This document shows positions 26,480 to 35,799 of a DNA stretch of 64,000 nucleotides, in pieces. The DNA comes from Microbacterium ureisolvens (GTDB taxonomy: Bacteria; Actinomycetota; Actinomycetes; Actinomycetales; Microbacteriaceae). Where the stretch lies: the NCBI RefSeq assembly GCF_015278315.1, contig NZ_JADIJE010000002.1:434001-498000 (forward strand), in the 5' to 3' direction. A program made the translations under genes and the position numbers. The notes below the pieces were generated by a model that searched no databases, was not told where the DNA came from, and worked only from the letters and a program-made list of their open reading frames with translations. Position 1 is the stretch's first letter, and each line of letters opens with the position of its first letter.

Positions 26480-28113
26480 CGGATGCCGCAGCCGAGGCCC
26501 TGCGCGAGGGCCGCACCGCGCTCGGGATCGAGCTCGGCTCGACCCGCATCAAGGCGTGCCTCGTCGACGCCGACGACCCGGCGACCGTGCTCGCCGTCGG
26601 CTCGCACGCGTGGGAGAACCGGTACGAGGACGGTCTCTGGACGTACGCGCTCGACGACGTGTGGTCGGGGCTGCAGGCCGCCTACGCCGACCTCGTCGCC
26701 GACGCGCGTGAACGGCACGGTGTCGCGCTCGACACGTTCGGTGCGATCGGCGTCTCGGCGATGATGCACGGCTATCTCGCGTTCGACGAGGCGGGCGAGC
26801 TGCTGGCTCCGTTCCGCACGTGGCGCAACACCAACACCGGCGCCGCCGCGGCCGAGCTCACCGAGGCGTTCGGCGTGAACATCCCGCTGCGCTGGTCGAT
26901 CGCGCACCTGCATCAGGTGGTGCTCGACGGCGAGGCGCACGTGCCCGGCATCCGGTTCGTCACCACGCTCGCCGGCTACGTCCACTGGAAGCTCACGGGC
27001 GAGAAGGTGCTGGGGGTGGGCGACGCGTCGGGCATGTTCCCGATCGACTCCGCCAGCGCCGACTACGACGCCGACCTCCTCGCCCGCTACGACGCCCTCC
27101 GACCGGCTCAGGGACCGGCGGGGCGCCTGCCGGTCGACCACGTCGCCGATCTCCTGCCCGACGTGCGGGTAGCCGGTGCGGCCTCCGGTGCGCTCACGGT
27201 CGAGGGTGCGGCGCTGCTCGATCCGTCGGGAACCCTGCGCCCCGGCATCCCGTTCTGCGCCCCCGAGGGCGACGCCGGAACCGGCATGGTCGCGACCAAC
27301 GCCGTCGCCCCGCGCACCGGCAACGTCAGCGCGGGCACCAGCATCTTCGCGATGGTGGTGCTCGAGCGCCCGCTCGAGCGCGTGCACCACGAGCTCGACC
27401 TCGTGACCACGCCCGTCGGCGACCCGGTCGCGATGGTCCACTGCAACAACGGCGCGAGTGAGCTCGCGGCGTGGGTGGGCATGTTCGCGCGCTTCGCCGA
27501 GGCGGCCGGCGCCCCACTGACCGACGACGCCGTGTACGAGACGCTGTTCCGCGAGGCGCTCGACGGCGAGCCCGACGGCGGCGGGCTGCTCGCCTACAAC
27601 CACCTGGCCGGCGAGCCGATCGCGGGGCTCACCGAGGGGCGCCCGCTCTTCGTGCGCACGCCCGACAGCCGGCTCACCCTGGCCAATGCCATCCGCGCCC
27701 AGCTCTACGGCGTCTTCGGCACGCTCGCACTCGGCATGCGCGTGCTCGACGACGAGGGCGTGGGTCTTGACCGCATGTTCGCGCACGGCGGCATGTTCCG
27801 CACCGCCGGGGTGGCGCAGCGCTTCCTCGCCGGAGCTCTCGGCGCGCCAGTGTCGGTGGGCGACACCGCCTCCGAGGGTGGCGCGTGGGGCATCGCGGTG
27901 CTCGCCGCGTACGCGCGGGCGGTGGAGGAGACGGATGCCGCAGCCGCGGCATCCGGAATCTCCCTCGCCTCGTTCCTCGACGACCGCGTCTTCGCCGGTG
28001 CGGCCATCGCCACCGCCGAACCCGATCCCGCGGACGCCGCGGGTTTCGCCGCCTACCTCGACCGCTACCGCGCCGGCCTCGCCGTCGAAGCCGCCGCCGT
28101 CTCCGCTCTGTGA
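26476..28113 (+). CDS. araB: FGGY-family ribulokinase
   Basis: Carbohydrate kinase of 545 residues that phosphorylates L-ribulose with ATP. The N-terminal phosphate loop is [32 protein letters not shown] and FRTWRNTNT follow near residues 97-120. The C-terminal FGGY domain has [12 protein letters not shown] and [19 protein letters not shown]. It is longer than E. coli-type xylulokinases and resembles the actinobacterial ara-locus kinases. ATGA overlap with araD and 17 bases to araA mark a tight operon. By sequence alone another FGGY sugar is possible; the operon argues for L-ribulose. Confidence 0.85.
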   Translation: MTDAAAEALREGRTALGIELGSTRIKACLVDADDPATVLAVGSHAWENRYEDGLWTYALDDVWSGLQAAYADLVADARERHGVALDTFGAIGVSAMMHGYLAFDEAGELLAPFRTWRNTNTGAAAAELTEAFGVNIPLRWSIAHLHQVVLDGEAHVPGIRFVTTLAGYVHWKLTGEKVLGVGDASGMFPIDSASADYDADLLARYDALRPAQGPAGRLPVDHVADLLPDVRVAGAASGALTVEGAALLDPSGTLRPGIPFCAPEGDAGTGMVATNAVAPRTGNVSAGTSIFAMVVLERPLERVHHELDLVTTPVGDPVAMVHCNNGASELAAWVGMFARFAEAAGAPLTDDAVYETLFREALDGEPDGGGLLAYNHLAGEPIAGLTEGRPLFVRTPDSRLTLANAIRAQLYGVFGTLALGMRVLDDEGVGLDRMFAHGGMFRTAGVAQRFLAGALGAPVSVGDTASEGGAWGIAVLAAYARAVEETDAAAAASGISLASFLDDRVFAGAAIATAEPDPADAAGFAAYLDRYRAGLAVEAAAVSAL

Positions 28114-28130
28114 TCCACGAAGGAATCCTC

Positions 28131-29642
28131 ATGACCCGCACACCCCTGTCCACCTCGCTCGACGCCTACGAGATCTGGTTCGTCACCGGCAGCCAGACGC
28201 TGTACGGCGACGAGACCCTCCGCCAGGTCGCCGAGCAGTCGCAGGCCGTCGCGGCCGGCCTCGAAGGACTCCCCGTCAAGGTGGTGTGGAAGCCCGTCCT
28301 CAAGGACTCCGACTCCATCCGCCGCCTCGCGCTCGAGGTCAACGCGCGCGACGAGGTCATCGGCGTCGTGGCGTGGATGCACACCTTCAGCCCCGCGAAG
28401 ATGTGGATCGCCGGCCTCGACGCGCTGCAGAAGCCGCTCCTGCACCTGCACACGCAGGCCAACGTCGAGCTGCCGTGGGCCGACATCGACTTCGACTTCA
28501 TGAACCTCAACCAGGCCGCGCACGGCGACCGCGAGTTCGGGTACATCCAGACGCGCCTGGGCGTCGCGCGCAAGACCGTCGTCGGCCACGTGTCGAACCC
28601 GGCCGTACGCCAGCAGGTCGAGGACTGGCAGCGCGCCGCCGCGGGCTGGGCGGCCTCGCGCACGCTCAAGCTCGCGCGCTTCGGCGACAACATGCGCTAC
28701 GTCGCCGTCACCGAGGGCGACAAGACCGAGGCCGAGCTGCGGTTCGGCGTGCAGGTAAACACGTGGGGCGTCAACGAGCTGGTGGCGGCGGTCGAGGCCG
28801 CACCCGAGGAAGACGTCGACGCCCTCGTCGAGGTGTACCTCGCGGAGTACGACGTCGCGCCCGAGCTGCTGCCCGGCGCCGACCGACACCAGTCGCTGCG
28901 AGACGGCGCGGCGATCGAGCTCGGCCTGCGGTCGTTCCTCGAGGAGGGCGGCTTCGGAGCCTTCACGACCTCGTTCGAGGACCTCGGCACGCTGAAGCAG
29001 CTGCCGGGTCTCGCCGTGCAGCGCCTGATGGCCGAGGGGTACGGCTTCGGCGCCGAAGGCGACTGGAAGACCGCGATCCTGGTGCGCGTCGCCAACGTCA
29101 TGGGCGCGGGCCTCCCCGGCGGTGCGAGCCTCATGGAGGACTACACCTACGACCTCGTCGCGGGCGACGAGAAGATCCTCGGTGCGCACATGCTCGAGGT
29201 CTCGCCCTCGCTCACGACCGCCAAGCCCCGCCTGGAGGTGCACCCGCTCGGCATCGGCGGCAAGGACGACCCGGTGCGCCTGGTGTTCACGGCCGACCCG
29301 GGCCCGGCGCTCGTCGTCGCGATGAGCGACATGCGCGACCGCTTCCGCCTGGTGGCCAACGTCGTCGAGAACGTCGACGCGCCCGATCTGCCGCAGCTGC
29401 CCGTCGGCCGCGCCGTCTGGAAGCCGGCGCCCGACTTCGCGACGAGCGCCGCGTGCTGGCTCACCGCCGGCGCCGCGCACCACACGGTGATGACCACGGC
29501 GGTCGGCATCGATGTGTTCCGCGACTTCGCCGACATCGCCGGCACCGAGCTCGTCGTGATCGACGAAGACACCACGGTCCGCGGCTTCCAGCGCGAGCTG
29601 CGCTGGAACCAGGCCTACTACCGGCTCGCGCAGGGCCTGTAA
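28131..29642 (+). CDS. araA: L-arabinose isomerase
   Basis: Enzyme of 503 residues, normal for the family, converting L-arabinose to L-ribulose in the cytoplasm with Mn2+. It begins [20 protein letters not shown] near residue 13; [26 protein letters not shown] and [14 protein letters not shown] are characteristic. The metal-site region includes [17 protein letters not shown], and AEGDWKTA is diagnostic. The ribosome site CGAAGGAATC precedes ATG 28131. It is the last gene of araDBA and is followed by a hairpin terminator. Confidence 0.95.
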   Translation: MTRTPLSTSLDAYEIWFVTGSQTLYGDETLRQVAEQSQAVAAGLEGLPVKVVWKPVLKDSDSIRRLALEVNARDEVIGVVAWMHTFSPAKMWIAGLDALQKPLLHLHTQANVELPWADIDFDFMNLNQAAHGDREFGYIQTRLGVARKTVVGHVSNPAVRQQVEDWQRAAAGWAASRTLKLARFGDNMRYVAVTEGDKTEAELRFGVQVNTWGVNELVAAVEAAPEEDVDALVEVYLAEYDVAPELLPGADRHQSLRDGAAIELGLRSFLEEGGFGAFTTSFEDLGTLKQLPGLAVQRLMAEGYGFGAEGDWKTAILVRVANVMGAGLPGGASLMEDYTYDLVAGDEKILGAHMLEVSPSLTTAKPRLEVHPLGIGGKDDPVRLVFTADPGPALVVAMSDMRDRFRLVANVVENVDAPDLPQLPVGRAVWKPAPDFATSAACWLTAGAAHHTVMTTAVGIDVFRDFADIAGTELVVIDEDTTVRGFQRELRWNQAYYRLAQGL

Positions 29643-29657
29643 GCCCGGCCCGCGAAT

Positions 29658-29678
29658 CCCGGTCTCGGCGAGACCGGG
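29658..29678 (+). terminator. Terminator after araA
   Basis: Arms CCCGGTCTC and GAGACCGGG around a 3-base loop, 16 bases after the araA stop. The word CCCGGTCTCG recurs at 29707 and 29726 in the same gap. No gene is seen between 29643 and 29828. Confidence 0.6.
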
Positions 29679-29828
29679 GTTCCGCGCCGAAACCGTGGCC
29701 GAGGCGCCCGGTCTCGGCGCGACCCCCCGGTCTCGAGGCGCACACCTACCGACTCCGCGGGTTCGAAGCACGCCGAACCTCGCCGCTACTCTGGTTGGCG
29801 GCATCCCCTCATTCCGCAAGGAGCCCCT

Positions 29829-30773
29829 ATGGCACGTCCCCCCGCATCCGGAACCCAGCACGCGCTCCGCGCCGGCGACTACGAGGCCGTCGTCGCGAGC
29901 GTCGGCGCGACGCTGCGCTCCCTCACCTATCGCGGCCGCGACCTCGTGGTGCCGTTCGACGCCGATGAGGTGCGCCCCGCGCACCGCGGCGCGACGCTCG
30001 CCCCCTGGCCGAACCGCATCGTCGACGGGAAGTACTCGTTCGGCGGACGCGACTTCCAGCTGCCGGTCACCGAGCCGGCCCGCTCACACGCGCTGCACGG
30101 TCTCGCGACGTGGCTCGACTTCGAGGCGGTCGACAAGGGTCCCGACCACGTGACGCTGGCCGCCGTCATCCAGCCGCAGACCTTCTACCCGTGGCGCCTC
30201 GTGGTCACGACGACGTTCTCGCTCGGGCCGGACGGACTCACGCAGTCCGTCACCGCGCTCAACGAGAGCGACGAACCGGCTCCGTGGGGCACCGCTCCGC
30301 ACCCGTACCTCGTCGCCGGCGAGGGCCGCGTCGACGGCTGGACGCTCGAGCTCCCCGCCGGCGAGGTGCTCCAGGTCACGCCCGACCGTCTCATCCCGAC
30401 CGCCCTCGTGGCCGTCGACGCCGAAGACCCGGGGCGTTTCGACTTCCGCTCCCCGCGTCAGATCGGCGCCGCCGAGATCGACCACGCGTACTCGGGCCTC
30501 GTCCGTGACGCGGACGGCACCACGACGGTGCGGGTGACGGATGCCGCGGGCTCCGGTGTCGAGATGTCGTGGGACGCGGTCTGCCCGTGGGTGCAGATCC
30601 ACACCGCCGACAAGCCCGACGCCGCGCAGAGCCGCCTGGGTCTCGCCGTCGAGCCGATGACGTGCGCGCCCGACGCGTTCAACGCCGGGTCGTACGACTA
30701 CGACGCCGGGCTCACAGTCATCGAGCCCCAGGCATCCGTCACCGCGTCGTGGCGCATCGCGGCGATCGACTGA
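29829..30773 (+). CDS. Aldose 1-epimerase family protein
   Basis: Galactose-mutarotase-like protein of 314 residues. It interconverts alpha and beta anomers of an aldose. Family landmarks are LAPWPNRIVDGKYSF (near 57), SHALHGLATW with the catalytic His (near 87), GTAPHPYLVAGEG with the second His (near 158) and the late Glu in VEPMTCAPDAFN. CAAGGAG precedes the ATG. It follows araDBA after a terminator and probably speeds up conversion of imported arabinose, but may be transcribed on its own. No signal peptide, so cytoplasmic. Confidence 0.87.
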   Translation: MARPPASGTQHALRAGDYEAVVASVGATLRSLTYRGRDLVVPFDADEVRPAHRGATLAPWPNRIVDGKYSFGGRDFQLPVTEPARSHALHGLATWLDFEAVDKGPDHVTLAAVIQPQTFYPWRLVVTTTFSLGPDGLTQSVTALNESDEPAPWGTAPHPYLVAGEGRVDGWTLELPAGEVLQVTPDRLIPTALVAVDAEDPGRFDFRSPRQIGAAEIDHAYSGLVRDADGTTTVRVTDAAGSGVEMSWDAVCPWVQIHTADKPDAAQSRLGLAVEPMTCAPDAFNAGSYDYDAGLTVIEPQASVTASWRIAAID

Positions 30774-30799
30774 TCCCCACGATCCTCCCCTGATACGAC

Positions 30800-30835
30800 G
30801 AAGGCGGAGCCGGCCCCCCGGGCGGCTCCGCCTTC
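30800..30835 (+). terminator. Terminator after the aldose epimerase
   Basis: Perfect 12-base arms GAAGGCGGAGCC and GGCTCCGCCTTC around a GC-rich loop, 27 bases after the stop. It can also serve the convergent small gene at 30848. Confidence 0.8.
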
Positions 30836-30847
30836 CTCGTGCGCGAG

Positions 30848-31045
30848 TCAGCTGTCTCGCAGATCTTCTTTGATGTCGTTGCGCGTCTTCACCGAGTCGC
30901 GCTCCGCTTCGGCCTTGCGCACTTCGGCGTCGGCCTTCATCTCGTCGACTTTGTCCCCGACTCGATCGGTGGTGTCTTCCCAGGCGTCTTTGATCTTCTC
31001 GCCGACGGCCTGAGCCGTCTCCTTCGCGTCGTCCATGAATCCCAT
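30848..31045 (-). CDS. Small charged amphipathic protein, function unknown
   Basis: Protein of 65 residues, almost entirely helical and highly charged, with Asp/Glu and Lys alternating (KETAQAVGEKIKDAWEDTTD, KADAEVRKAEAERDSVK). This LEA/CsbD-like composition often goes with stress-related proteins, but no defined family is recognised with confidence. It has no signal or membrane segment. GAGAGGAGAG precedes the ATG, a good sign that it is real. It is monocistronic and convergent with the epimerase gene. Confidence 0.7.
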   Translation of the reverse strand: MGFMDDAKETAQAVGEKIKDAWEDTTDRVGDKVDEMKADAEVRKAEAERDSVKTRNDIKEDLRDS

Positions 31046-31170
31046 CGATCTCTCCTCTCATGAGGGATGACATCGACGTTACGCTCGGGCCTTCGGCCCG
31101 TGCAGGGGGTTGCAACGACGCGAGTCGCTTGCTACATGGGTCGGTGCGCCCCGCCCCCTAGGCTGAGCGC

Positions 31171-31554
31171 ATGATCGACGCGAACACCATCACGTCCGGG
31201 GCGGATCTGTCCGCCCTGTATTCCGTATCGGGCGTCGTCGGCCTGATCTGGTACATCCTCGTCGCGGTCGCGCTGTGGAAGGTGTTCGACAAGGCGGGGT
31301 ATCCCGGCATCCTGGCGATCATCCCGATCGTGAACGTCTTCGTGCTGGTGAAGGTCGCCGGCTACTCCGCGTGGCTGGGGCTGCTGTACCTCATCCCGGT
31401 CGTCGGCTGGATCTTCAGCATCGTCGTGGCGATCCGCGTCGGGAAGGGCTTCGGCAAGGGCGGCGCCTGGTCGTTCTTCCTGCTGTGGCTGTTCGCGTTC
31501 ATCGGCTACTTCATCCTCGGCTTCGGTCGCGCCACGTACACCAAGCCCGCCTGA
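31171..31554 (+). CDS. Small multi-pass membrane protein (DUF5684-like)
   Basis: Protein of 127 residues with four hydrophobic segments: GLIWYILVAVALW, ILAIIPIVNVFVLVKVAGY, LYLIPVVGWIFSIVVAI and FFLLWLFAFIGYFILGFG. The order 'aKAGYPGilaiIPivN' and 'llyliPvvGwif' resembles the DUF5684 group of actinobacterial membrane proteins with no known role. It ends in a short basic tail. The gene stands alone and is convergent with the SDR gene. Confidence 0.75.
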   Translation: MIDANTITSGADLSALYSVSGVVGLIWYILVAVALWKVFDKAGYPGILAIIPIVNVFVLVKVAGYSAWLGLLYLIPVVGWIFSIVVAIRVGKGFGKGGAWSFFLLWLFAFIGYFILGFGRATYTKPA

Positions 31555-31575
31555 CGCAGACCTTCCCGCCGCCGG

Positions 31576-32424
31576 TCAGCGCACCGGGGTCGTCGTGTCG
31601 ATCGCGTCGCGGAGCGCACCGCGCATCGGGGCCCAGTAGTGGTTCGGGGTGACGCGGGCGAGCACGTCGACCAGGCGCGCCTCACGGCCGATCATCGTGC
31701 GCGCTTTCCGCCGGACGGTCGCCCCGACGATCCGCTCCGCGGCGTCCTCCGGGGCGGTGTGATACATCGCGGCCTGCGCCGACGCGGCGCGCTGGGCGAC
31801 CGCGGGATCGATCGCCGCCGCGTACCGGCCGTGCAGGATGATCCCGGTCTTCACCCCCGCCGGATACACCGCGCCCACGGTGACCGTCGACCGCTCGAGC
31901 TCGTGCCGCAGCGACTCGGTGAAGCCGCGCACGGCGAACTTGCTCATCGCATAGGGGATACGCCCCGCCGGTGCGGCCAGGCCGTAGATCGACACGAGGT
32001 GCGTGATGTGGGCAGCAGGCTCTCGGCGCAGGGCGGGCAGCAGCGCCTGCGTGATGTTGACGGTCCCCCACAGGTTCACGTCCATGAGCCACCGCATCTC
32101 GGCCATCGTCAGCTGGTCGATGTCGCCGAGCATCGACGATCCGGCGCAGGTCACGAGGGACTGGATGCGGGGGTGGGATGCCTCCACCTCCGTCACGACC
32201 GCGGCCACGGCGTCGTCGTCGGTGAGGTCGACGACGTGCGTGGTGTGACCGGTGCCCGCGAGCGTGGAGGCCACCGCGGCGAGGCCGTCGGGGTTGCGGT
32301 CCACAAGGGCGATGTGCGCGCCGCGCCGTGCGAGCACGCGGGCGACCTCGGCGCCCATCCCGGCGGCGGCGCCGGTGATGACGGTGGTGCGCTCGCGCAC
32401 GTCCAGGGGTCGTTGCTTGGCCAT
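31576..32424 (-). CDS. Short-chain dehydrogenase/reductase (SDR)
   Basis: Classical SDR of 282 residues using NAD(P)H. The nucleotide motif TGAAAGMGAEVARVLARRGA lies near residue 16, VDLTDDDAVAAVV binds the adenine ring region and CAGSS follows beta-4. The catalytic YAMSK is near residue 161, with a Ser in HLVSIYG before it. The C-terminal 60 residues (ATVRRKARTMIGREARLVD) are like those of acyl- or steroid-type SDRs with a longer tail. GAGAGG precedes ATG 32424. Substrate unknown. Confidence 0.85.
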   Translation of the reverse strand: MAKQRPLDVRERTTVITGAAAGMGAEVARVLARRGAHIALVDRNPDGLAAVASTLAGTGHTTHVVDLTDDDAVAAVVTEVEASHPRIQSLVTCAGSSMLGDIDQLTMAEMRWLMDVNLWGTVNITQALLPALRREPAAHITHLVSIYGLAAPAGRIPYAMSKFAVRGFTESLRHELERSTVTVGAVYPAGVKTGIILHGRYAAAIDPAVAQRAASAQAAMYHTAPEDAAERIVGATVRRKARTMIGREARLVDVLARVTPNHYWAPMRGALRDAIDTTTPVR

Positions 32425-32527
32425 CTGCCGCCTCTCGCCGGGGGTCGTCGCCGTCGACGACCCGCGGCTTCGATTCTCGCTGATTCGCGAGGGTCCGCCG
32501 GACGCTAGCCTGGTCACGGGAGGTGCG

Positions 32528-33157
32528 ATGGGCAAGACCGCAGAGGCGATCGCCGAAGGGGTGTCCATCGCGTCCGCCGCCGCACGCCTGGCGATCCGCA
32601 ACCGCATCCTGGTCGAGACGATCGCCCACGACGAGCCCTTCGAGGCGACGGCCTTCGCGCCGTTCGCACGCGAGACCCTCATCGGCCTGGCCGACGAGCA
32701 GGACGAGGCGGCCGCCCTCATCAAACGCCAGCGCAAGCGGGCCTGGGGCAAGTTCACCGAGCCCGACGGCACCCACGACTACCGGGATCGCGACATGCGC
32801 AACCTGCGCAAGCGCGGCCGCCAGTACTCGGGCGTCGCGCAGGCGCTGCGGCGCATGGCCGACGACCCGCACGTCGTCCGCACACTCATCGAGCAGTCGC
32901 GCGACGCCGCGTGGGGAGACGTCGAGGCGAACCTCCAGCGACGGCTGCGCGTCGAGGGCATGCGCCCCGAGCTCGACCCCGACTACGACCGCATGCGCGC
33001 CGCCCGCATGCAGTCGATCCGCCTGGTCGACCTCCCGCGCCTGGCTGCGCACAAACGGCACCACGACGATGCGGAGACGGATGCCGCACCCGCCGTCGAA
33101 CCCGCAGCGCCCTCTCCGCGCGTCTCGGGCATCGACGTGAGCGAGCTCGAGTCCTGA
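32528..33157 (+). CDS. Actinobacterial conserved protein, function unknown
   Basis: Protein of 209 residues, soluble, mostly helical and rich in Arg and Asp. Features are AARLAIRNRILVETIAHDEP, a basic patch ALIKRQRKRAWGKF (about 67-80), the strongly charged YRDRDMRNLRKRGRQYSGVA, and an acidic, Pro-rich C-terminus. I do not recognise a domain. GGGAGG lies just before the ATG and codon use is normal, so the gene is real. Divergent from the SDR; the next gene starts 32 bases later on the same strand. Confidence 0.7.
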   Translation: MGKTAEAIAEGVSIASAAARLAIRNRILVETIAHDEPFEATAFAPFARETLIGLADEQDEAAALIKRQRKRAWGKFTEPDGTHDYRDRDMRNLRKRGRQYSGVAQALRRMADDPHVVRTLIEQSRDAAWGDVEANLQRRLRVEGMRPELDPDYDRMRAARMQSIRLVDLPRLAAHKRHHDDAETDAAPAVEPAAPSPRVSGIDVSELES

Positions 33158-33189
33158 CACGCCGGCGGTCGGCGGCGTAGCCTCGAGCC

Positions 33190-33588
33190 GTGGCCGACGA
33201 CGCTCCGACGCATCCGATGCAGTTCCCGCCCGACCATCCGCTCACCGAGCGCGTGCGCCGGATCTGCATGGCCTACCCCGAGGCGGCCGAGGTGCAGGCG
33301 CACGGTCGGTGCACCTTCCGTGCCGGAAAGCGTCAGTTCGCGATCGTCGGCGTGGCGCACGAGGAGCTGGGCGCGGTGGAGTTCATCCCCGACGATCTCG
33401 AGCGACCGGTCCTGCTCGAGCGCGACGATGTCTTCGTGCCGCCGTACGAGGGTGCGTACGGCTGGCTCGCGATCCGCGTGCAGGCGGATGCCGGCGACTG
33501 GGAGCTGCTCACCGAGCTCATCGACACCTCCTACCGACGCGTGGCGCTGCAACGCCAGCTGCGGGCACTGGACGGTGCCGACGCCTGA
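33190..33588 (+). CDS. MmcQ/YjbR family protein
   Basis: Small protein of 132 residues with the YjbR pattern: PLTERVRRICMAYPEAAEV at the N-terminus, an RCTFRAGKRQFAIV strand, ERDDVFVPPYEGAYGWLAI and LIDTSYRRVA near the end. YjbR proteins have a CyaY-like fold and are sometimes called DNA-binding, but their role is unclear. It starts with GTG. It may be co-transcribed with the unknown gene upstream, 32 bases away. Confidence 0.8.
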   Translation: MADDAPTHPMQFPPDHPLTERVRRICMAYPEAAEVQAHGRCTFRAGKRQFAIVGVAHEELGAVEFIPDDLERPVLLERDDVFVPPYEGAYGWLAIRVQADAGDWELLTELIDTSYRRVALQRQLRALDGADA

Positions 33589-33702
33589 CCGGGAGTGCCT
33601 CGTCGCGTGGACACGCCCGGGAATCCGGCATCCCGCCCTCGATTCGCGCCACGGGAAACCGTGGGGTATTCTTGACGAGTTGTGCGCGAGAGCGAGCAAC
33701 AT

Positions 33703-33775
33703 GCGCCCGTAGCTCAATGGATAGAGCATCTGACTACGGATCAGAAGGTTAGGGGTTCGAGTCCCTTCGGGCGCG
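33703..33775 (+). tRNA. tRNA-Arg (anticodon ACG)
   Basis: The acceptor arms GCGCCCG and CGGGCGC pair fully, with G as discriminator. The anticodon stem TCTGA/TCAGA closes a seven-base loop CTACGGA giving anticodon ACG (read as ICG). The D-arm AGCTC..GAGC and the T-loop TTCGAGT are normal. CCA is not encoded. Confidence 0.97.
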
Positions 33776-33801
33776 CACTGTGTTGAGACAGTAATCGGAA
33801 G

Positions 33802-33825
33802 AAGCCCCGTTCAGGGGCTTTTTCT
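33802..33825 (+). terminator. Terminator after tRNA-Arg
   Basis: The arms AAGCCCC and GGGGCTT around GTTCA are followed by TTTCTGTTT. This classic hairpin begins 27 bases after the tRNA and can also serve the convergent gene at 33860. Confidence 0.85.
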
Positions 33826-33859
33826 GTTTCTGGCATCTCGGGCTGGCGAGCGTCGGCGG

Positions 33860-34321
33860 TCAGAGGCTCAGGGCGCTCGGCAGACGCGTTTCGAAGTCGA
33901 GGATGTTGACCCACTCGGGCACGATGCGAATTCGACACATCGGATGGCCGCGCAGTTGTGCGACCCACGCTCGTCCTTGTTCCTCGCCGAAGTACCGTTC
34001 CGCCGCTGCGGCGTACTCGGGTGCGACGTCATCGAGCATGTCCATCTCCGCGCGCCCACGGATGGAGAGCACACGATAGGGGAACGTATCGGTGTCGATG
34101 GTGACCGCAACCTCGGGCCGGCTGTCCAAGACCTTCAGCTTCGGCGCCGCAGGTGGACTCGCCACCACGACGTTCCGACCGTCCCAGTGGAACCAGATGG
34201 GCACGACGCGGGGCGTTCCATCGGACCAGTTGTAGGCGAGCCTGGCCGGAAGCGGTGACGCGAGCAGCTGCTGCGCGACCGGATCGTCGAGCAAGGACAC
34301 ATCGTGAGTAGTCGTAGTCAT
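33860..34321 (-). CDS. Pyridoxamine 5'-phosphate oxidase-fold protein
   Basis: Split-barrel flavin/F420-type protein of 153 residues. The N-terminal pattern QQLLASPLPARLAYNWSDGTP and RVVPIWFHWDGRNVVVAS is typical of the PNPOx-like/F420-dependent reductase group; KLKVLDSRPEVAVTIDT follows. The cofactor (FMN or F420) cannot be decided. GGAGC precedes ATG 34321; 21 in-frame codons upstream lack a site. Convergent with the tRNA. Confidence 0.8.
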   Translation of the reverse strand: MTTTTHDVSLLDDPVAQQLLASPLPARLAYNWSDGTPRVVPIWFHWDGRNVVVASPPAAPKLKVLDSRPEVAVTIDTDTFPYRVLSIRGRAEMDMLDDVAPEYAAAAERYFGEEQGRAWVAQLRGHPMCRIRIVPEWVNILDFETRLPSALSL

Positions 34322-34585
34322 GGCACGCTCCTTCGCTGATGCCGACACTTCGACGGTAATGCTCTCGGTCGACGAAGGAAACACGGCTGCGCGTCACACC
34401 GCGCCTCGATCTTCGACGCGCCGGCGAGATGCCGGTCGTCGAGGGAACCTGGCTCAGCCTCGCTGACCACGAGTCGCCTTCGCGACCGTCTTTGGTTCCC
34501 TCTCCTGTCGCCCGGTGCGTAAGGGTCGGTCACCGTCCCGTCGCGACGGCGGTCGTACGCGCGCGCACGCTGCCATCATGGGTGC

Positions 34586-35230
34586 ATGGGCGTCATGGGG
34601 CGACACTCATTCGCCGACCGGTCACGGCCGTACCGGATCGTGCTGGCAGCCCTCGCAGCGGCGTGGGCGCTGGTCACCCTTCCGTTGCCGCTGAGCGTGT
34701 GGGACCCCGGCGGCGGGTTCTGGCCGGAGGACATCACGGTCAACCCGGCCTATCACGCGGCGGTCCGTTGGGCGGGCGACCCGTACATCGTCTTCGGGGC
34801 TCTGGCGGGTCTCTCGTTTCTTGCCATCGGCCTGGCCCTGCTGCCGGATCTGCACCGCGCCGGATGGGGCGGAATCACGATGGTGTGGACCATCTTGGCG
34901 ACCGCACCGATCACTGCGCTCAGCTACCTCAGCACGTCAGCCGACGCGCCGTTGCACTTCATGTGGGGAGCGGAGGCCCTCGGGCTGCTGGCCATCTCAC
35001 TCACCGGCCTGCTGGCGGCGTTCTCTGCGGGGCGCCGATGGGGGAGGAGCGCGAGGATCCTCCTCGCCTCGACGTTCGTCTTCATCGTGGTTTTCACCAT
35101 CGGCTTGGGCTACTACCCGCACGGAAGTCTCGTCGGGCTCGGGCTGGTCGCGGCCGCCGTCATCGCCGCGGCGCCGCGCGACCGCGCGTTCGCTGCACCT
35201 ACCGGCGCCACCGACGGAGGAGTACTCTGA
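34586..35230 (+). CDS. Six-helix membrane protein, function unknown
   Basis: Protein of 214 residues with six hydrophobic segments: IVLAALAAAWALVTLPLPL, YIVFGALAGLSFLAIGLALL, ITMVWTILATAPITALSYL, LGLLAISLTGLLAAFSAG, ILLASTFVFIVVFTIGL and LVGLGLVAAAVIAAA. No family is recognised. A second ATG at 34595 could be the true start. The upstream 264 bases (34322-34585) show no gene. It lies 23 bases before a secreted-protein gene and may be in one transcript with it. Confidence 0.65.
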   Translation: MGVMGRHSFADRSRPYRIVLAALAAAWALVTLPLPLSVWDPGGGFWPEDITVNPAYHAAVRWAGDPYIVFGALAGLSFLAIGLALLPDLHRAGWGGITMVWTILATAPITALSYLSTSADAPLHFMWGAEALGLLAISLTGLLAAFSAGRRWGRSARILLASTFVFIVVFTIGLGYYPHGSLVGLGLVAAAVIAAAPRDRAFAAPTGATDGGVL

Positions 35231-35253
35231 CGCGCGGAACTTGGGGGAGGTAC

Positions 35254-35799
35254 ATGATGAAGCGGCGACACCAGGTACTGGCCGAAGCCGACACGGAGCC
35301 GAACAGTCGGACTCACGGACGCCGATGGGCGGCAGTCGCGATCGCCGGTCTCGTTCTCTCGGCGGCGCCCCCGACCGCGGCGTCCGCGGCCGACTTCGAG
35401 ATCGTGCTGCCGGCGGGCACCGCGTGCGAATTCGAGCTGCGGGTGACGGGGACCGGCGGACCGGAGACCCGAGAGTTCACCGACCGTGACGGCAACGTCG
35501 TCCGCACGCTCACGGCCGGGCGCGGCGCGGAGCTGACCTTCGAGAACGTGGACACCGGTGAGACGGTGGAGCTGGCGGCGAACGGCTCGGTCATCAGCGA
35601 GACGCGCAATCCGGACGGTTCGTTGAGCGTCCGCAGCACCGGACACACCGTGCTCATCCTCTTCCCGAGCGATGTGCCGGCTGGTCCGTCGACGACGCTG
35701 TACACCGGTCGAGTCACGTACCACGTCGACACCCAGCAGGTATTCACGCTCACCGCCGTCGCCGGCCGCACGCGGGACCTCTGCGCCGATCTCGAGTAG
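35254..35799 (+). CDS. Secreted protein, unknown, paralogue-like to the gene at 36294
   Basis: Protein of 181 residues. After a long charged N-terminus a signal segment WAAVAIAGLVLSAAPPTAASA (about 29-48) ends with a likely cleavage at ASA-AD. The mature part is beta-rich: CEFELRVTGTGGP, NVVRTLTAGRGAELTFENVD, GHTVLILFPSDVPAGP, YHVDTQQVFTLTA, ending RDLCADLE. It has one Cys near the start and one near the end of the mature chain, likely a disulfide. I recall this layout in multicopy actinobacterial exported proteins of unknown role. GGGGGAGG precedes ATG 35254. Confidence 0.65.
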   Translation: MMKRRHQVLAEADTEPNSRTHGRRWAAVAIAGLVLSAAPPTAASAADFEIVLPAGTACEFELRVTGTGGPETREFTDRDGNVVRTLTAGRGAELTFENVDTGETVELAANGSVISETRNPDGSLSVRSTGHTVLILFPSDVPAGPSTTLYTGRVTYHVDTQQVFTLTAVAGRTRDLCADLE

